Source: Kineosporia sp. NBRC 101731
Lineage (GTDB): Bacteria > Actinomycetota > Actinomycetes > Actinomycetales > Kineosporiaceae
Assembly: GCF_030269305.1 (NCBI RefSeq)
Contig: NZ_BSTC01000002.1
Span: 434,001-498,000 of the forward strand
Direction of reading: 5' to 3'
DNA: 64,000 nt
Shown here: one piece after another, positions 33,331-43,723 of the stretch
Position numbering within the stretch: the stretch's first letter is position 1
Layout of the letters: each line of letters begins with the position of its first letter
Translations under genes and position numbers: made by a program
The notes under the pieces: generated by a model
What the model was told of the DNA's origin: nothing
The model's input: only the letters and a program-made list of their open reading frames with translations
Database searches by the model: none

Positions 33331-33348
33331 GTTGTCGGCCGGGGCTTT

Positions 33349-33394
33349 CGTTCGCCATCAGGAAACTTCCCCGGCGAAGTGGCCTGATCACTCG
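33349..33394. repeat. degenerate palindromic repeat (mrp-tatB region)
   Basis: TTCGCCATCAGGAAACTTCCCC and the partly complementary GGCCTGATCACTCG share the GATCA core and the cluster of C's with the palindromes elsewhere, but with many changes. It lies between convergent genes, right after the terminator. Confidence 0.55.
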
Positions 33395-33427
33395 CCAAGG
33401 CCGATGCCGACTGTCGCGGTGACCGCC

Positions 33428-33886
33428 CTAGGTGGCGTCCGGGTCGAACGCCGGGGTGCCGGCCGGCGGCTTGGCCGCCTGGGTCTTCTCGCCCATCGTG
33501 TCGGCGCTCTCACTGCTGGAGGACGTCGTCGGGCGAGTGGCGCGGCCGTTCGCCGAGGTGCCGTTCCCGCCCAGGTCGAGGTCGTCCTTGGTGTAGCCGT
33601 TCTGCTTCAGACCCAGCGGGTCGTCGGGGTCCCAGGCTTCGCTGAGAGCATCACGCACGATGCGGCGGGGGTCGTACTGACGCGGATCGAGCTTCTGCCA
33701 GTCGATGTCGTCGAACTCAGGGCCGAGTTCCTCCCGCACCTGCCGGGAGGCGCCCTGGGCCATGTTGCGCAGCTGGACCACGATGCGGGCCAGGCCCTGG
33801 GCGTACTGCGGCAGCCGCTCCGGGCCGAGCACGACCGCAGCCACCGCCGCGAGGACGATGAACTCCGCCGGATTAATACCGAACAC
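33428..33886 (-). CDS. tatB: Sec-independent protein translocase TatB
   Basis: The 152-residue protein has a short N-terminal membrane helix (NPAEFIVLAAVAAVVLGPERL, 5-25) ending in the conserved GPERLP, an amphipathic helix (YAQGLARIVVQLRNMAQGASR) and a disordered acidic/Ser C-terminal tail. It is a subunit of the twin-arginine export complex. GTG 33886 is preceded by TAGTCT at 6 nt and has no ribosome site, so it is probably leaderless. htrA is upstream; SigE-dependent stress control is plausible. Confidence 0.9.
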   Translation of the reverse strand: MFGINPAEFIVLAAVAAVVLGPERLPQYAQGLARIVVQLRNMAQGASRQVREELGPEFDDIDWQKLDPRQYDPRRIVRDALSEAWDPDDPLGLKQNGYTKDDLDLGGNGTSANGRATRPTTSSSSESADTMGEKTQAAKPPAGTPAFDPDAT

Positions 33887-33898
33887 GATGTGAGACTA
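33887..33898 (-). promoter_or_regulatory. leaderless -10 element of tatB
   Basis: Minus strand: TAGTCT (33898-33893), 6 nt (CACATC), then GTG 33886. Confidence 0.55.
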
Positions 33899-33956
33899 GG
33901 CGCTGCCGAGCGGAAGTCCAACCGCCCGGTGCCCGGCAGGATGGCTGGCCTGACGC

Positions 33957-36008
33957 TCAGTCACTGGACGCACTGAGTTTCACCTCGACCTCTTTCTCGC
34001 TGCCCCCGTTACGACGGATGGTCAGCTTGACGGTGTCCCCCGGCTTCTCGGCGCGGATCGCGACGATCAGCTCGTCCGGAGCCGTCACCGGCCGGCCGTT
34101 GAACTTGGTGATCACGTCGCCCGCCTTGATGCCCGCCTCGGCGGCCGGGCCGCCCGGGGTGACCGGCTGCTGGCCACCGGTCGCGCTGGTGGCCACCTGG
34201 ACGCCCTGACCGGTGTAGTTCTGGGCGAGCGAGACGCCGATGATCGGGTGGTCGGCCTTGCCGGTCTGGATCAGCTGCTCGGCCGTGCGCTGCGCCTGGT
34301 TGCTCGGGATCGCGAAACCCAGCCCGATGCTGCCCGAGGTGCTGTTGCCCGTGGTGTCGGGCACCCGGGCGATCGCCGAGTTCACCGCGATCACGTGACC
34401 GGCCGTGTTCACCAGCGGACCACCGGAGTTACCCGGGTTGATCGCGGCGTCGGTCTGGATCGCGTTGATGAACGCCGGGCTGTCGCCCCCGCCGGCCGCG
34501 ACCGGGCGGTTCAGCGCACTCACAATGCCGGTGGTGACCGTGCCCTGGAGCCCGAGCGGGGCTCCGATCGCCACCACCGGATCACCGACCTGGGTCTGGT
34601 CGGAGTCGCCGAACGTGAGCTCCTGCAGGCCCTTCGCCTTCACCTTGACCACGGCCAGGTCGTAGGAGGCGTCCGCCCCCACCAGCGTGCCCTTGGCCTG
34701 GGTGCCGTCCTGGAACACGACCCGGATCGTCGAGTCGGTGGCGTCACCGCTCTCGGCCGTGACCACGTGGTTGTTCGTCAGGATGTAGCCGTTCTCGGCG
34801 TCGATCACGAAGCCCGAGCCCGTGCCCTCGGCGCTGGCGGAGGTGACCTCGAGCGACACCACGGCCGGCGTCACGGCCGAGGCCACCGCGGTGACCTCGC
34901 CGGCCGTCTGGTCGCGGTTGTCCTGCACCGGTTCCGGCAGGTTGAGCGTCGGCGCCCGGCCGCTGGAGTCGGCCACGTCGTCGTAGAGCGCGCTGCCGCC
35001 GAAACCTCCCAGCACACCCGCGAGAAGGCCGACACCGAGGGCCGCGGCAATGAGCGAGGCCCGGCCCGACGATCGGCCGTTGGCCCGGCCCGGGGGCACG
35101 GTCGGCGGGTTGCCCCAGCTCGGCTGCATCCCGGGCACCAGCGACTGACCGTACGGCTGGTTCTGCTGGTTCGGCTGGCCGTAGCCGTACTGCGACGACG
35201 GGCCGGCCGGGAAGTTCGGTGCAGCCTGGAAGTTCGGGCCGGTCTGCGGGTCGGGACCGGTCGGGCGATCCTGGGCGTCGCCGAGGTCGGCCGACCAGCT
35301 CGCACCCGACGCCGGTGCACCGCTCGGCGACGACCAGGCACTCGGCGGGGACTGCGGGGCACGGAAGACCGGGGTGTGCGGACTCTGCAACCCCGGCTGA
35401 CTCTGCGAACCGGGCTGACTCTGCGACACCGGCAGACCCTGCGGACCCGGCTGCCCCTGTGAACCGGGCTGACTCTGCGGCGCCGGTAGCCCTTGTGGGG
35501 CGGACGAGTCCTGGAACGCGGGCCGACTCTGCGGGAAGGCGGTGTTGCCGGTGCCGTACTGCGGCTGCGGGGCGGTCGGAGAGATCTCACCGAGCCGGTC
35601 GGGACTCTGGTTGCTGCCCTGACCGCTGTTCCGGCTGCTGTCCGGGGTCTGCGGGTAGGCGCTCCAGCTCGGGGCCGGCGGGGTCTGCTCCCGCGGCTCG
35701 TCCTCGCCGGGCCTGTCCGAGGACCGTGGCTGCTCCAGCGGACGGAAGTACTGAGACTGCTCCGGGGAACGTCCGGCCGGCGCCTGGTCCTGGCCGTCGG
35801 CGGGCACGTGGTTCTGCCCGTGGACGGAGGGGCGCTCGACGGTGTCATCCCGGTTCGAGCCGTCACGGTTCAGGTCGTCACGAGTGACGCCCGGCCCTGC
35901 AGCCTGGGTCTGCTCCGAGGACGACAGTCCCGCCTGTTCCTGGGACGCGTCGTTCTTCGGCGCCCAGTAGACCTGCTCGTCCTGTGACGGGCGGTCTTCG
36001 TCAGTCAT
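33957..36008 (-). CDS. htrA: HtrA-type membrane serine protease with PDZ domain
   Basis: The 683-residue protein has a very long cytoplasmic N-terminal tail (about 1-310) rich in Gln/Pro/Ser with QPGSQ/QGLP-type repeats. One membrane helix (about 317-345, SLIAAALGVGLLAGVLGGFG) leads to a periplasmic/extracellular trypsin-like domain with His in TNNHVVT, Asp in YDLAVVKVK and Ser in NPGNSGGPL. A C-terminal PDZ domain follows. It degrades or refolds damaged envelope proteins. A GAGGAGCAGGG ribosome site precedes ATG 36008. Order sigE-rseA-htrA-tatB matches Rv1221-Rv1224. Confidence 0.94.
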   Translation of the reverse strand: MTDEDRPSQDEQVYWAPKNDASQEQAGLSSSEQTQAAGPGVTRDDLNRDGSNRDDTVERPSVHGQNHVPADGQDQAPAGRSPEQSQYFRPLEQPRSSDRPGEDEPREQTPPAPSWSAYPQTPDSSRNSGQGSNQSPDRLGEISPTAPQPQYGTGNTAFPQSRPAFQDSSAPQGLPAPQSQPGSQGQPGPQGLPVSQSQPGSQSQPGLQSPHTPVFRAPQSPPSAWSSPSGAPASGASWSADLGDAQDRPTGPDPQTGPNFQAAPNFPAGPSSQYGYGQPNQQNQPYGQSLVPGMQPSWGNPPTVPPGRANGRSSGRASLIAAALGVGLLAGVLGGFGGSALYDDVADSSGRAPTLNLPEPVQDNRDQTAGEVTAVASAVTPAVVSLEVTSASAEGTGSGFVIDAENGYILTNNHVVTAESGDATDSTIRVVFQDGTQAKGTLVGADASYDLAVVKVKAKGLQELTFGDSDQTQVGDPVVAIGAPLGLQGTVTTGIVSALNRPVAAGGGDSPAFINAIQTDAAINPGNSGGPLVNTAGHVIAVNSAIARVPDTTGNSTSGSIGLGFAIPSNQAQRTAEQLIQTGKADHPIIGVSLAQNYTGQGVQVATSATGGQQPVTPGGPAAEAGIKAGDVITKFNGRPVTAPDELIVAIRAEKPGDTVKLTIRRNGGSEKEVEVKLSASSD

Positions 36009-36134
36009 CCCTGCTCCTCGCGGGTGGTGCTCATGAGCGTGCCGGCGGCCCCATTCGGGCCGAACCCAACTCTGACACGCCTGCCTGCGGGCCGCGCATC
36101 GGACACCGGTTGCAGGGGCACCGGGCCGGGAGGA

Positions 36135-36722
36135 TCAGCGGCCGCCGAGACCGGTCCAGTGGCTCTGCGAACCGAACGGGCTGACATCGGTGGTGGCGAT
36201 GTACCGCACCACGAAACTGTCCACGGGGGTCACCACGTCGGCCGCGCTGACCGCGTGACTGGCGACGCCGCCTCCGACCCCGACGCCGACCAGGCAGGCC
36301 GCGCCCACCAGGGTGGCGGCCACCCGGCGCTGGGGCGTGGACAGCCGGCTACGACGCTGCCCGAAGGCCGCGTCTTTACGGGTCGGCGGTGCGGGCATCG
36401 AGAACACCCGCACCTCACGGCGCCCGGCCGGTCGGGTACTCACCCCGGGCGAGACGAACGCCGGACGCGGGCTGCCGGGCACATGTTCGCGCCGCGGCGG
36501 AAGAGGGCCCGACGGGCCGCCCATCTCGAGCAGGTTGCGCAGGAAGTCGTCGCCGGGCTCCGGCACCGTCAGGCTGACCAGACGCTGCTTCATCAGCCGC
36601 TCGACCTCGAGCGCGTCCCGGCATTCCTGGCAGTCGGCAAGATGCCTGAGCGCACGATCTGCGGCGAAGCCCTCGACCTCACCGTCGACCAGCTCGCTCA
36701 GACGTCCACCGAGATGACTCAT
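36135..36722 (-). CDS. rseA: anti-sigma factor RseA-like (zinc-finger ZAS)
   Basis: The 195-residue protein has an N-terminal zinc-binding anti-sigma motif HLADCQEC (H-x3-C-x2-C, about 27-34) with an upstream conserved region ([14 protein letters not shown]), a disordered middle and one membrane helix (about 130-155, [22 protein letters not shown]). It should hold SigE inactive at the membrane until stress. Its ATG overlaps the sigE stop (ATGA), giving one bicistronic unit. Confidence 0.9.
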   Translation of the reverse strand: MSHLGGRLSELVDGEVEGFAADRALRHLADCQECRDALEVERLMKQRLVSLTVPEPGDDFLRNLLEMGGPSGPLPPRREHVPGSPRPAFVSPGVSTRPAGRREVRVFSMPAPPTRKDAAFGQRRSRLSTPQRRVAATLVGAACLVGVGVGGGVASHAVSAADVVTPVDSFVVRYIATTDVSPFGSQSHWTGLGGR

Positions 36723-37525
36723 GGAGCCACCTGCGCGGCGGGCTGCACGATGGTCTCGGTGCTCTCGCCGCTCCGGCTGAAGACCGGGGCGGCCGGCCGG
36801 CGGTGCGCGAGTTCCTCACGCAGCAGGGCCCGGCCGCGGTGGATCCGCGAGCGCACCGTGCCGAGCTTCACATCCAGCGTGGCGGCGATCTCCTCGTAGG
36901 AGAGCCCCTCGATGTCGCAGAGCACCACCGCGGCGCGGAAGTCCGGCGGCAGGGCATCGAGCGCACGCTGCACGTCGTAGTCGAGGTTGTTGTGCTCCCA
37001 GGCCCGCTCCGGACCGGCTTCACGGCCGGGGAGCCGGTCGGTGACCTCGTCGGTCAGGTTGTCGAACCGGATGCGCTGCTTGCGGCGCGCCTGGTCGAGG
37101 AAGAGGTTCGTGGTGATGCGGTGCAGCCAGCCCTCGAAGGTGCCGGGGGTGTACGAGGAGAGCGAGCGGAAGACGCGGACGAACACCTCCTGCGTGAGGT
37201 CTTCGGCGTCGTGCTGGTTTCCCGTCAGACGGTAGGCCAGCCGGTAGACCCGGGTGGAGTGCTCACGGACGATCGAGTCCCAGCTCGGGGGCGTCCAGGC
37301 AACCTCCGCGGAGGCCGCCGGGGCGACCACGGCGCGCTCCACTGCGAGTGGGGCGACGGCCGGCTCTGACTTCCGTGCCTCGTGCGGCAACCCGGACCCC
37401 TCGGACGGAGCGAAGCGTGATTCACCCACGCTTGTGACCGCCCGGTCCTGAGTGCGACCCCGACCGAACAGCCTCAGCGGGAACGACCCCGCAGGTATCG
37501 CGTACGCCGACACCCTGCCTCCCAT
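36719..37525 (-). CDS. sigE: ECF sigma factor SigE
   Basis: The 268-residue protein has sigma region 2 ([26 protein letters not shown], about 92-120) and region 4 ([24 protein letters not shown], then [12 protein letters not shown], about 190-232), the ECF two-domain form. An N-terminal extension of about 75 residues precedes region 2. It directs envelope-stress genes. It is translationally coupled to its anti-sigma factor. An ECF-type promoter upstream suggests autoregulation. The start codon is not sure; a shorter one is possible. Confidence 0.92.
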   Translation of the reverse strand: MGGRVSAYAIPAGSFPLRLFGRGRTQDRAVTSVGESRFAPSEGSGLPHEARKSEPAVAPLAVERAVVAPAASAEVAWTPPSWDSIVREHSTRVYRLAYRLTGNQHDAEDLTQEVFVRVFRSLSSYTPGTFEGWLHRITTNLFLDQARRKQRIRFDNLTDEVTDRLPGREAGPERAWEHNNLDYDVQRALDALPPDFRAAVVLCDIEGLSYEEIAATLDVKLGTVRSRIHRGRALLREELAHRRPAAPVFSRSGESTETIVQPAAQVAP

Positions 37526-37585
37526 CCTCGCTCACCGTAGAGGCCTCGTGCCACTGCGGTGAGCGCCTCTCGCTCAACTGGTCCC

Positions 37586-37612
37586 AACGCATCACTTGGG
37601 TGACGCGTTCCC
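37586..37612 (-). promoter_or_regulatory. ECF-type promoter of sigE
   Basis: On the minus strand GGGAAC (37612-37607), 17 bp, and CGTT (37589-37586) resemble the GGAAC-N16/17-CGTT promoters recognised by SigE-like factors. It is 60 nt before the sigE start, so SigE may activate its own gene. Confidence 0.5.
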
Positions 37613-37935
37613 GATTGATACGAACAGACGTTTCCATTCGTACCCGGGAGTTTCCTGGGAGTTCGGTGCCGGTGACCTGACGGTCGCCCGTTCGCCCGGA
37701 TCTCGTGCTCTCCACCGTGTCCCCTGTCTGCGACGAACCGGTGCCGCTCTGAGTGCCACCACGTCCGTCCGCGAGATCCATCCTCGACGAGCCCACCCGC
37801 GTCCGCCATCAGGCCAACCCCCGGCCCGACCCTGAGGTACCCCTGCAGCGCCGGTGGTACACAGCCACCACCGACTCCCCCGGTGGTGGTGCCGGGACGG
37901 TGGCCGCGGCGCGTTGTGTAACCCGTCCGCAGTAG
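37613..37935. other. divergent region sigE / O-methyltransferase with alternative hairpins
   Basis: No gene is supported. On the plus strand ACCACCG (37867-37873) can pair either with CGGTGGT at 37852-37858 or with CGGTGGT at 37881-37887 (extended to 9 bp). The two stems exclude each other, as in attenuators. The O-methyltransferase start lies about 45 bp further on. Confidence 0.4.
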
Positions 37936-38661
37936 ATGGGGGACCGTGGGGATGGAGCACTACGCTGTGGGGGTCCGGTGCGGAAACGTCCTCGCCGGCG
38001 CACCTGCACACCGCCACTGGAGCCAGCGATCAAAGCCCCGACGCCCGCGAGCTGGGCCTACGCCGAGACGTTCGTCCCCGAGGACGACGTGCTGGCCCGT
38101 GCCCGCGCCCGCGCGGACGAGCTGGGCTGCTCCGCGATCGCCCCCGGGGCGGGGGCCGCGCTGGGCGTGGTGGCGGCCGCGCTGAAGGCCCGCGCCGTGG
38201 TCGAGATCGGCACCGGCACCGGCGTCAGCGCCCTGTACCTGTTGCGCGGCATGCCCGTCGACGGAGTGCTCACCACGATCGACGTCGAGGTGGAGAACCA
38301 GCGGGCCGCCCGCGAGGCGTTCGCCGAGGCGGGCATCCGGCCCAACCGCACCCGGATGATTCCCGGGCGCGCCCTCGACGTGCTGCCCCGTCTCACCGAC
38401 GCCGCCTACGACCTGGTGCTGCTGGAGGCCGGGGCCCTCGACGTCGACGAGCACCTGGAGCAGGCCGTCCGGCTGCTGCGCCCCGGCGGCGCGCTGGCCG
38501 TGGACAACGCGCTCCACCGCGACCGGGTGGCCGACCCGGCCCAGCGCGACCCGATGACCACCTCCATCCGCGAGCTGGGCAAGGCCGTGCGCGACCACGA
38601 GCAGCTCCTGCCGGCCCTGCTGCCGACCGGGGGCGGTCTGTTGCTGGCGGTGAAACGCTGA
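37936..38661 (+). CDS. SAM-dependent O-methyltransferase (Rv1220c-like)
   Basis: The protein has up to 241 residues. The SAM-binding motif VVEIGTGTGVSALYLL is at about 76-91, and TIDVEVENQRAAREAF and YDLVLLEAGALD follow, as in the class I O-methyltransferases of the Rv1220c/CCoAOMT type. The substrate is unknown. It is divergent from sigE as in M. tuberculosis. Start codon is uncertain: the first 14 residues look random and GTG 37978 is an alternative; neither has a good ribosome site. Leader hairpins are described separately. Confidence 0.86.
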   Translation: MGDRGDGALRCGGPVRKRPRRRTCTPPLEPAIKAPTPASWAYAETFVPEDDVLARARARADELGCSAIAPGAGAALGVVAAALKARAVVEIGTGTGVSALYLLRGMPVDGVLTTIDVEVENQRAAREAFAEAGIRPNRTRMIPGRALDVLPRLTDAAYDLVLLEAGALDVDEHLEQAVRLLRPGGALAVDNALHRDRVADPAQRDPMTTSIRELGKAVRDHEQLLPALLPTGGGLLLAVKR

Positions 38662-38687
38662 GCGGAGCGACGGGGGGCCGGCACAGC

Positions 38688-39611
38688 GTGCGGCCACCCG
38701 GGAACGCGCAGGGCGACGAGCCGCAGCCGCACGGGACGACAGACCCGGCCGGACGCTCCGGCACCCCGCAGCCAGGAGCCGGGCCCACCGCAGCCGCTCC
38801 GACCGGTTCCGTACAGGTCATCAGCCCGCTCCTGGACTCCCCCGGCTATCGCGGCATCGAGTTGGGCACCGTTCCCCCGACCGGTTCGGTCCCCTCAATG
38901 CCCGCGGCCCACCAGAACCGCCCAACGCCTCCGACTCACCAGGTCGCAGGGGAGCCCTCCTCTCCGCTCCACGAGGCGCCCCCGCCCTATGGGCCATCGA
39001 CGCCTCACGACGCCCCTTCGCTCCACGGCACCCCCTCCCCTCACAGCACCCCCTCGCCCCACGAATCCCCTTCGCCCCATGACAACCCTTCAGCCCACCA
39101 CGTCCCTTTGCCCCATCGGGCCCACGGAACGCATCAGGTCCACCCCGCCGACCAGGCTCCCCGGCGCATCGATCTGACGCAGTACGACCAGGAGCCCTCG
39201 GTCGTCGACCTCACCGGACCCGACGACGGTCTGACCGAGGAAGAGCGCAGCGGGCACTACCGCACCGGCCCGATCGACCCGAACCGGGCCACGGCACCGC
39301 GGCGGCTCATGCGGGGGGGCGAGCAGCTCAGCGTCATGGTCGGGCACCGCCTGCTGGTCGGCATCACGTTCCTCGACGAATCGGGAAACGTCACCAATGC
39401 CCGGCAGTTCTGCGGCCGGGTCCTCGAGGTGGCCGACGGCGTCGTGACGGTGGAGCATCCCGGCGAGCCCGAGCCCGCGGTGCTCCCGGCCGACATCGGC
39501 GCCTACCGCAAGGCCTCGACCGGCCGCTACACGCTGCGCGACACCGGCGAGATCATCGTCGACCCGGACTTCATCAGCACCTGGCAGGTGGCCGCGGTCG
39601 AGGGCGACTGA
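38688..39611 (+). CDS. unknown protein with His/Pro repeat linker and C-terminal beta domain
   Basis: I do not recognise the family. From GTG 38688 (GGGGGG region upstream) it has 307 residues. The front is disordered. About 85-150 is a repeat region of SPH-x-x-P units (TPSPHSTPSPHESPSPHDNP, then more His) with well over ten His. The end (about 225-305) is a compact domain: VMVGHRLLVGITFLDESG, FCGRVLEVADGVVTVEH and STGRYTLRDTGEIIVDPDF. The His cluster could bind metal; this is inference. It overlaps no gene and lies 26 bp after the methyltransferase. Confidence 0.6.
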   Translation: MRPPGNAQGDEPQPHGTTDPAGRSGTPQPGAGPTAAAPTGSVQVISPLLDSPGYRGIELGTVPPTGSVPSMPAAHQNRPTPPTHQVAGEPSSPLHEAPPPYGPSTPHDAPSLHGTPSPHSTPSPHESPSPHDNPSAHHVPLPHRAHGTHQVHPADQAPRRIDLTQYDQEPSVVDLTGPDDGLTEEERSGHYRTGPIDPNRATAPRRLMRGGEQLSVMVGHRLLVGITFLDESGNVTNARQFCGRVLEVADGVVTVEHPGEPEPAVLPADIGAYRKASTGRYTLRDTGEIIVDPDFISTWQVAAVEGD

Positions 39612-39667
39612 TTCTCGGACCTCCCGGCCCAGATCTGCTCCTCGTCAGCGACGACCCGAAAACCCGC

Positions 39668-41212
<1,545 letters not shown>

Positions 41213-41263
41213 CTGCCGCCCGACCTCCGTCGCACCGGCCGGCAGGTCTGCCGGCCGACCTGG

Positions 41264-41431
41264 TTAGCTACCTATTGCCTTGAGTGCGTCGCCCAGCTCA
41301 CTCGCCTCTGTGGCGGACATCTCAACCACCAGCCGGCCGCCACCTTCAAGAGGAACGCGCATCACGATGCCGCGCCCTTCCTTCGTGACCTCCAGCGGTC
41401 CGTCGCCGGTCCTCGGCTTCATGGCCGCCAT
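41264..41431 (-). CDS. DUF3117 family small protein (Rv1211-like)
   Basis: This 55-residue protein starts MAAMKPRTGDGPLEVTKEGR and contains GGRLVVEMSATEASELGDAL. It matches DUF3117, an actinobacterial family of unknown role also found next to tagA in M. tuberculosis. ATG 41431 has GGGGAG 7 nt upstream; the open frame extends to 41641 without support. It lies between tagA and pepA, with an inverted repeat upstream. Confidence 0.88.
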   Translation of the reverse strand: MAAMKPRTGDGPLEVTKEGRGIVMRVPLEGGGRLVVEMSATEASELGDALKAIGS

Positions 41432-41663
41432 CTGGCTCCCCTTCCTCGGCGCGACTCCCGATCTTGGGAATCGCTGAATGCTATGGGCACAACACCCGCC
41501 GCCTACCCGTGCAAAGCACGGAGCGTGACTTCGAGCATTATCCCGCTGACCGGTTCCACTACGAAACGCGGTGACCCGAGCGGGCTCCGTACGTCTCATT
41601 TTGCTGCCACTGCGACCCGCAATGCAGGTTTTGCGACCCACGAGAGATTTCTTGCATCGGCTG

Positions 41664-41687
41664 GTGTCATGAATTTTGTCATGACAC
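41664..41687. promoter_or_regulatory. inverted repeat between tagA and DUF3117
   Basis: GTGTCATGA (41664-41672) and TCATGACAC (41679-41687) form a perfect 9-bp inverted repeat around ATTTTG. It begins 4 bp past the tagA stop on the minus strand. It could be a weak terminator or an operator; neither is proven. Confidence 0.5.
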
Positions 41688-41690
41688 GGC

Positions 41691-42344
41691 TCACCCGCGC
41701 CTGCCCACAGCGACAGGTGCGCTCTTTTTCACCACCCCGTCACCCCCGGAGCGGGCCCGCGCATGGCAGCCGGCGAAGTGGTCGTTCACCAGCCCGCACG
41801 CCTGCATCGCCGCGTAGGCGGTGGTCGGCCCGACGAACGCGAAGCCATGCTTCTTCAGCGCCTTGGCCAGCGCCGTCGACTCCGGCGTCGTGGCCATCAC
41901 ATCGCCCGGGACCCGGGGTGCCCGGGCCGGCCGGGCCGGGGCGAAGGACCAGATCAGGGCATCGAGTCCACCCTCAACCGTCTCCCTCACCTCGAGCACG
42001 GCCCGGGCGTTCCGGATCGCCGCGGTGATCTTGGCCCGATTGCGGACGATGCCCGCATCTCCCATCAGCCGGGTCACGTCGTCCTCTCCGAACGCCGCGA
42101 CCTTCTCCGGGTCGAACGCGCTGAACGCCGCCCGGAAGTTCTCCCGTTTGCGCAGGATCGTGATCCAGGCCAGCCCCGACTGGAACGCCTCCAGCGTGAC
42201 GCGCTCGAAGAGTCGCGACTCGCCGTGCACGGCCCGGCCCCACTCCTCGTCGTGATAGGCCCGGTAGTCCGCACTCGACGTGCCCCAGGAGCAGCGCTTG
42301 AGGCCGTCGTCGCCCAGGACCAGTGCCGCCCGTGTCTCACCCAC
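41691..42344 (-). CDS. tagA: DNA-3-methyladenine glycosylase I
   Basis: From GTG 42344 the protein has 217 residues, normal for Tag. CSWG, YHDEEWG and C-terminal VNDHFAGCH provide the Cys/His zinc ligands of the HhH-GPD-type TagA. LTLEAFQSGLAW-like (RVTLEAFQSGLAWITIL) and RNRAKI are family signatures. It removes alkylated adenine. The start is preferred because GGGGAAG lies upstream and it overlaps the SRPBCC stop by 8 nt; a longer frame to 42551 lacks support. Confidence 0.93.
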   Translation of the reverse strand: MGETRAALVLGDDGLKRCSWGTSSADYRAYHDEEWGRAVHGESRLFERVTLEAFQSGLAWITILRKRENFRAAFSAFDPEKVAAFGEDDVTRLMGDAGIVRNRAKITAAIRNARAVLEVRETVEGGLDALIWSFAPARPARAPRVPGDVMATTPESTALAKALKKHGFAFVGPTTAYAAMQACGLVNDHFAGCHARARSGGDGVVKKSAPVAVGRRG

Positions 42345-42951
42345 GAGCGCCCGCTTCCCCCTCGATGCCCCGCCCCATCCTCCGCAGCGCCGCGCCGTAC
42401 CCGGCCCGCGCCACCGCCCCGACGAGGGGATCGGCGAACCGGGTGACGGACTCCGGCACCACGCGGATCTCCTCGGTCCAGACCAGTCGCGTACCGGAAG
42501 TCTGTGCCGCCCCGGCTGCCCCGCCCAGTTCACCGGCACCGGCCGACACACCAGAAGATCCGGCTGATCCGGCTGATCCGGCTGATCCGGCTGATCCGGC
42601 TGATCCGGGCGGCACGGGCATCGGCCACACCTCGGCCTCGACCCATCCCTTCACGACACGCCCGGTCTTGGTCACCCGGAACCGGGCCGAAGGTGCGGAT
42701 CCGCCGTCGATCGCCCGCCCGTCGGAGGCCGGCGCCGGGGGCTCGAACTCATCGATCCGCATCGAGTCGTCGAAGGCCAGCGGCCCGACCCCGGTGCGGG
42801 CCACGAACACCGAGCCCACCTGATCCGGCGCCCCGATGACGCGGATGGTCGTCAGCGGGGCCATCTGCTCGTGCGCCGACCAGTCGGTCAGCCGGGCCCA
42901 CACCACGGACACCGGCGCCGCAATCGACACCTCCACCCGAAAACGCGCCAT
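42337..42951 (-). CDS. SRPBCC (START-like) family protein with Gly-Ser-Ala repeat
   Basis: The 204-residue protein starts MARFRVEVSIAAPVSVVWARLTDWSAHEQM, the typical SRPBCC helix-grip start. A ligand-binding cavity is expected; the ligand is unknown. A run of GSA tripeptides (about 115-132), coded by a 9-bp tandem repeat, interrupts the domain and may be a flexible loop. It overlaps DivIVA-like (TGATG) and tagA, so the three are coupled. Confidence 0.82.
   Translation of the reverse strand: MARFRVEVSIAAPVSVVWARLTDWSAHEQMAPLTTIRVIGAPDQVGSVFVARTGVGPLAFDDSMRIDEFEPPAPASDGRAIDGGSAPSARFRVTKTGRVVKGWVEAEVWPMPVPPGSAGSAGSAGSAGSAGSSGVSAGAGELGGAAGAAQTSGTRLVWTEEIRVVPESVTRFADPLVGAVARAGYGAALRRMGRGIEGEAGARG
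42557..42610. repeat. 9-bp tandem repeat (GATCCGGCT)n
   Basis: Five exact copies of GATCCGGCT and one partial copy run from 42557 to 42610. Each copy adds one Gly-Ser-Ala unit to the SRPBCC protein, so any gain or loss keeps the frame. Confidence 0.92.
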
Positions 42952-43676
42952 CAGGAAAGGCCTTCCGGACGGGACCGGAACTCACCGGTCGACGGGCCAC
43001 CCGCGGCCCGGCGCCGCGGTCGCCGCAGCGGACCCGTGACGGGCCCGGCCGGCGGGTCGTTCTGCCCCGCCGGAGCATCGGCGGCCGGGAAGGAACCCGG
43101 ACCCGATACTCCCGGAATGGATTCAGAGGCCGGAACCGATCCGGTCGACGGCCCGGACGCCGGGAACGAGCCCGTTCCCGGCCCGGAGGACGGCTGCCCC
43201 CCTGACGGCTGCGAACCCGTGGTCGGCAACGAACCGGTTCCCGGAGTAGCCGCTCCCGGGGCTTCGAACGAGCCTGTTCCGGGGCCGCCGGTTGCGGGCC
43301 TCGCGGCCTGATCGCGAGGAGTTTGCGACATCTCGACGGGGACGATGCCCTCACCGGTCGTGGTCACCGCGCCCCCGCTCGCGCTGCGGGCGAGCTGAAG
43401 GCGGGCGGACTTCTCCTGCGCCACCTGGGCCCGCAGACGATCGACCTCGATCGCCAGGGTGTCGAGCGCGGCGTCAACCTGGTCCATCCGGTAGCCGCGG
43501 AAGCCCTGGACAAAACGCAAGGAGGCCACGTCGCGCCCGGTGACGCCCTCGGCGGGCAGGGCGCGGGCGGGCACGGTCTGGGCCGGCTCGTCGAGTCCGC
43601 CCCGGATGACGCCGGTGGCGACGGCGATCACCCCGGCGACCACGGCGAGGGTCAGCAGCACCATCAGCAAGGTCAC
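42951..43676 (-). CDS. DivIVA-domain membrane protein (Rv1209-like)
   Basis: The 241-residue protein has an N-terminal membrane helix (about 2-24), a DivIVA-like coiled segment (LRFVQGFRGYRMDQVDAALD, about 53-72, followed by VDRLRAQVAQEKSARLQL) and a long disordered tail with GTGSF/TGSxPA repeats. It may mark curved membrane or scaffold wall growth, as in Rv1209. GTG 43676 has only a weak ribosome site. Its stop overlaps the SRPBCC start by 1 nt. Confidence 0.82.
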   Translation of the reverse strand: MTLLMVLLTLAVVAGVIAVATGVIRGGLDEPAQTVPARALPAEGVTGRDVASLRFVQGFRGYRMDQVDAALDTLAIEVDRLRAQVAQEKSARLQLARSASGGAVTTTGEGIVPVEMSQTPRDQAARPATGGPGTGSFEAPGAATPGTGSLPTTGSQPSGGQPSSGPGTGSFPASGPSTGSVPASESIPGVSGPGSFPAADAPAGQNDPPAGPVTGPLRRPRRRAAGGPSTGEFRSRPEGLS

Positions 43677-43723
43677 GGATCAGATCGTCCCACGGGGTAC
43701 CGACAGTTCCGTATTTTGCACAG

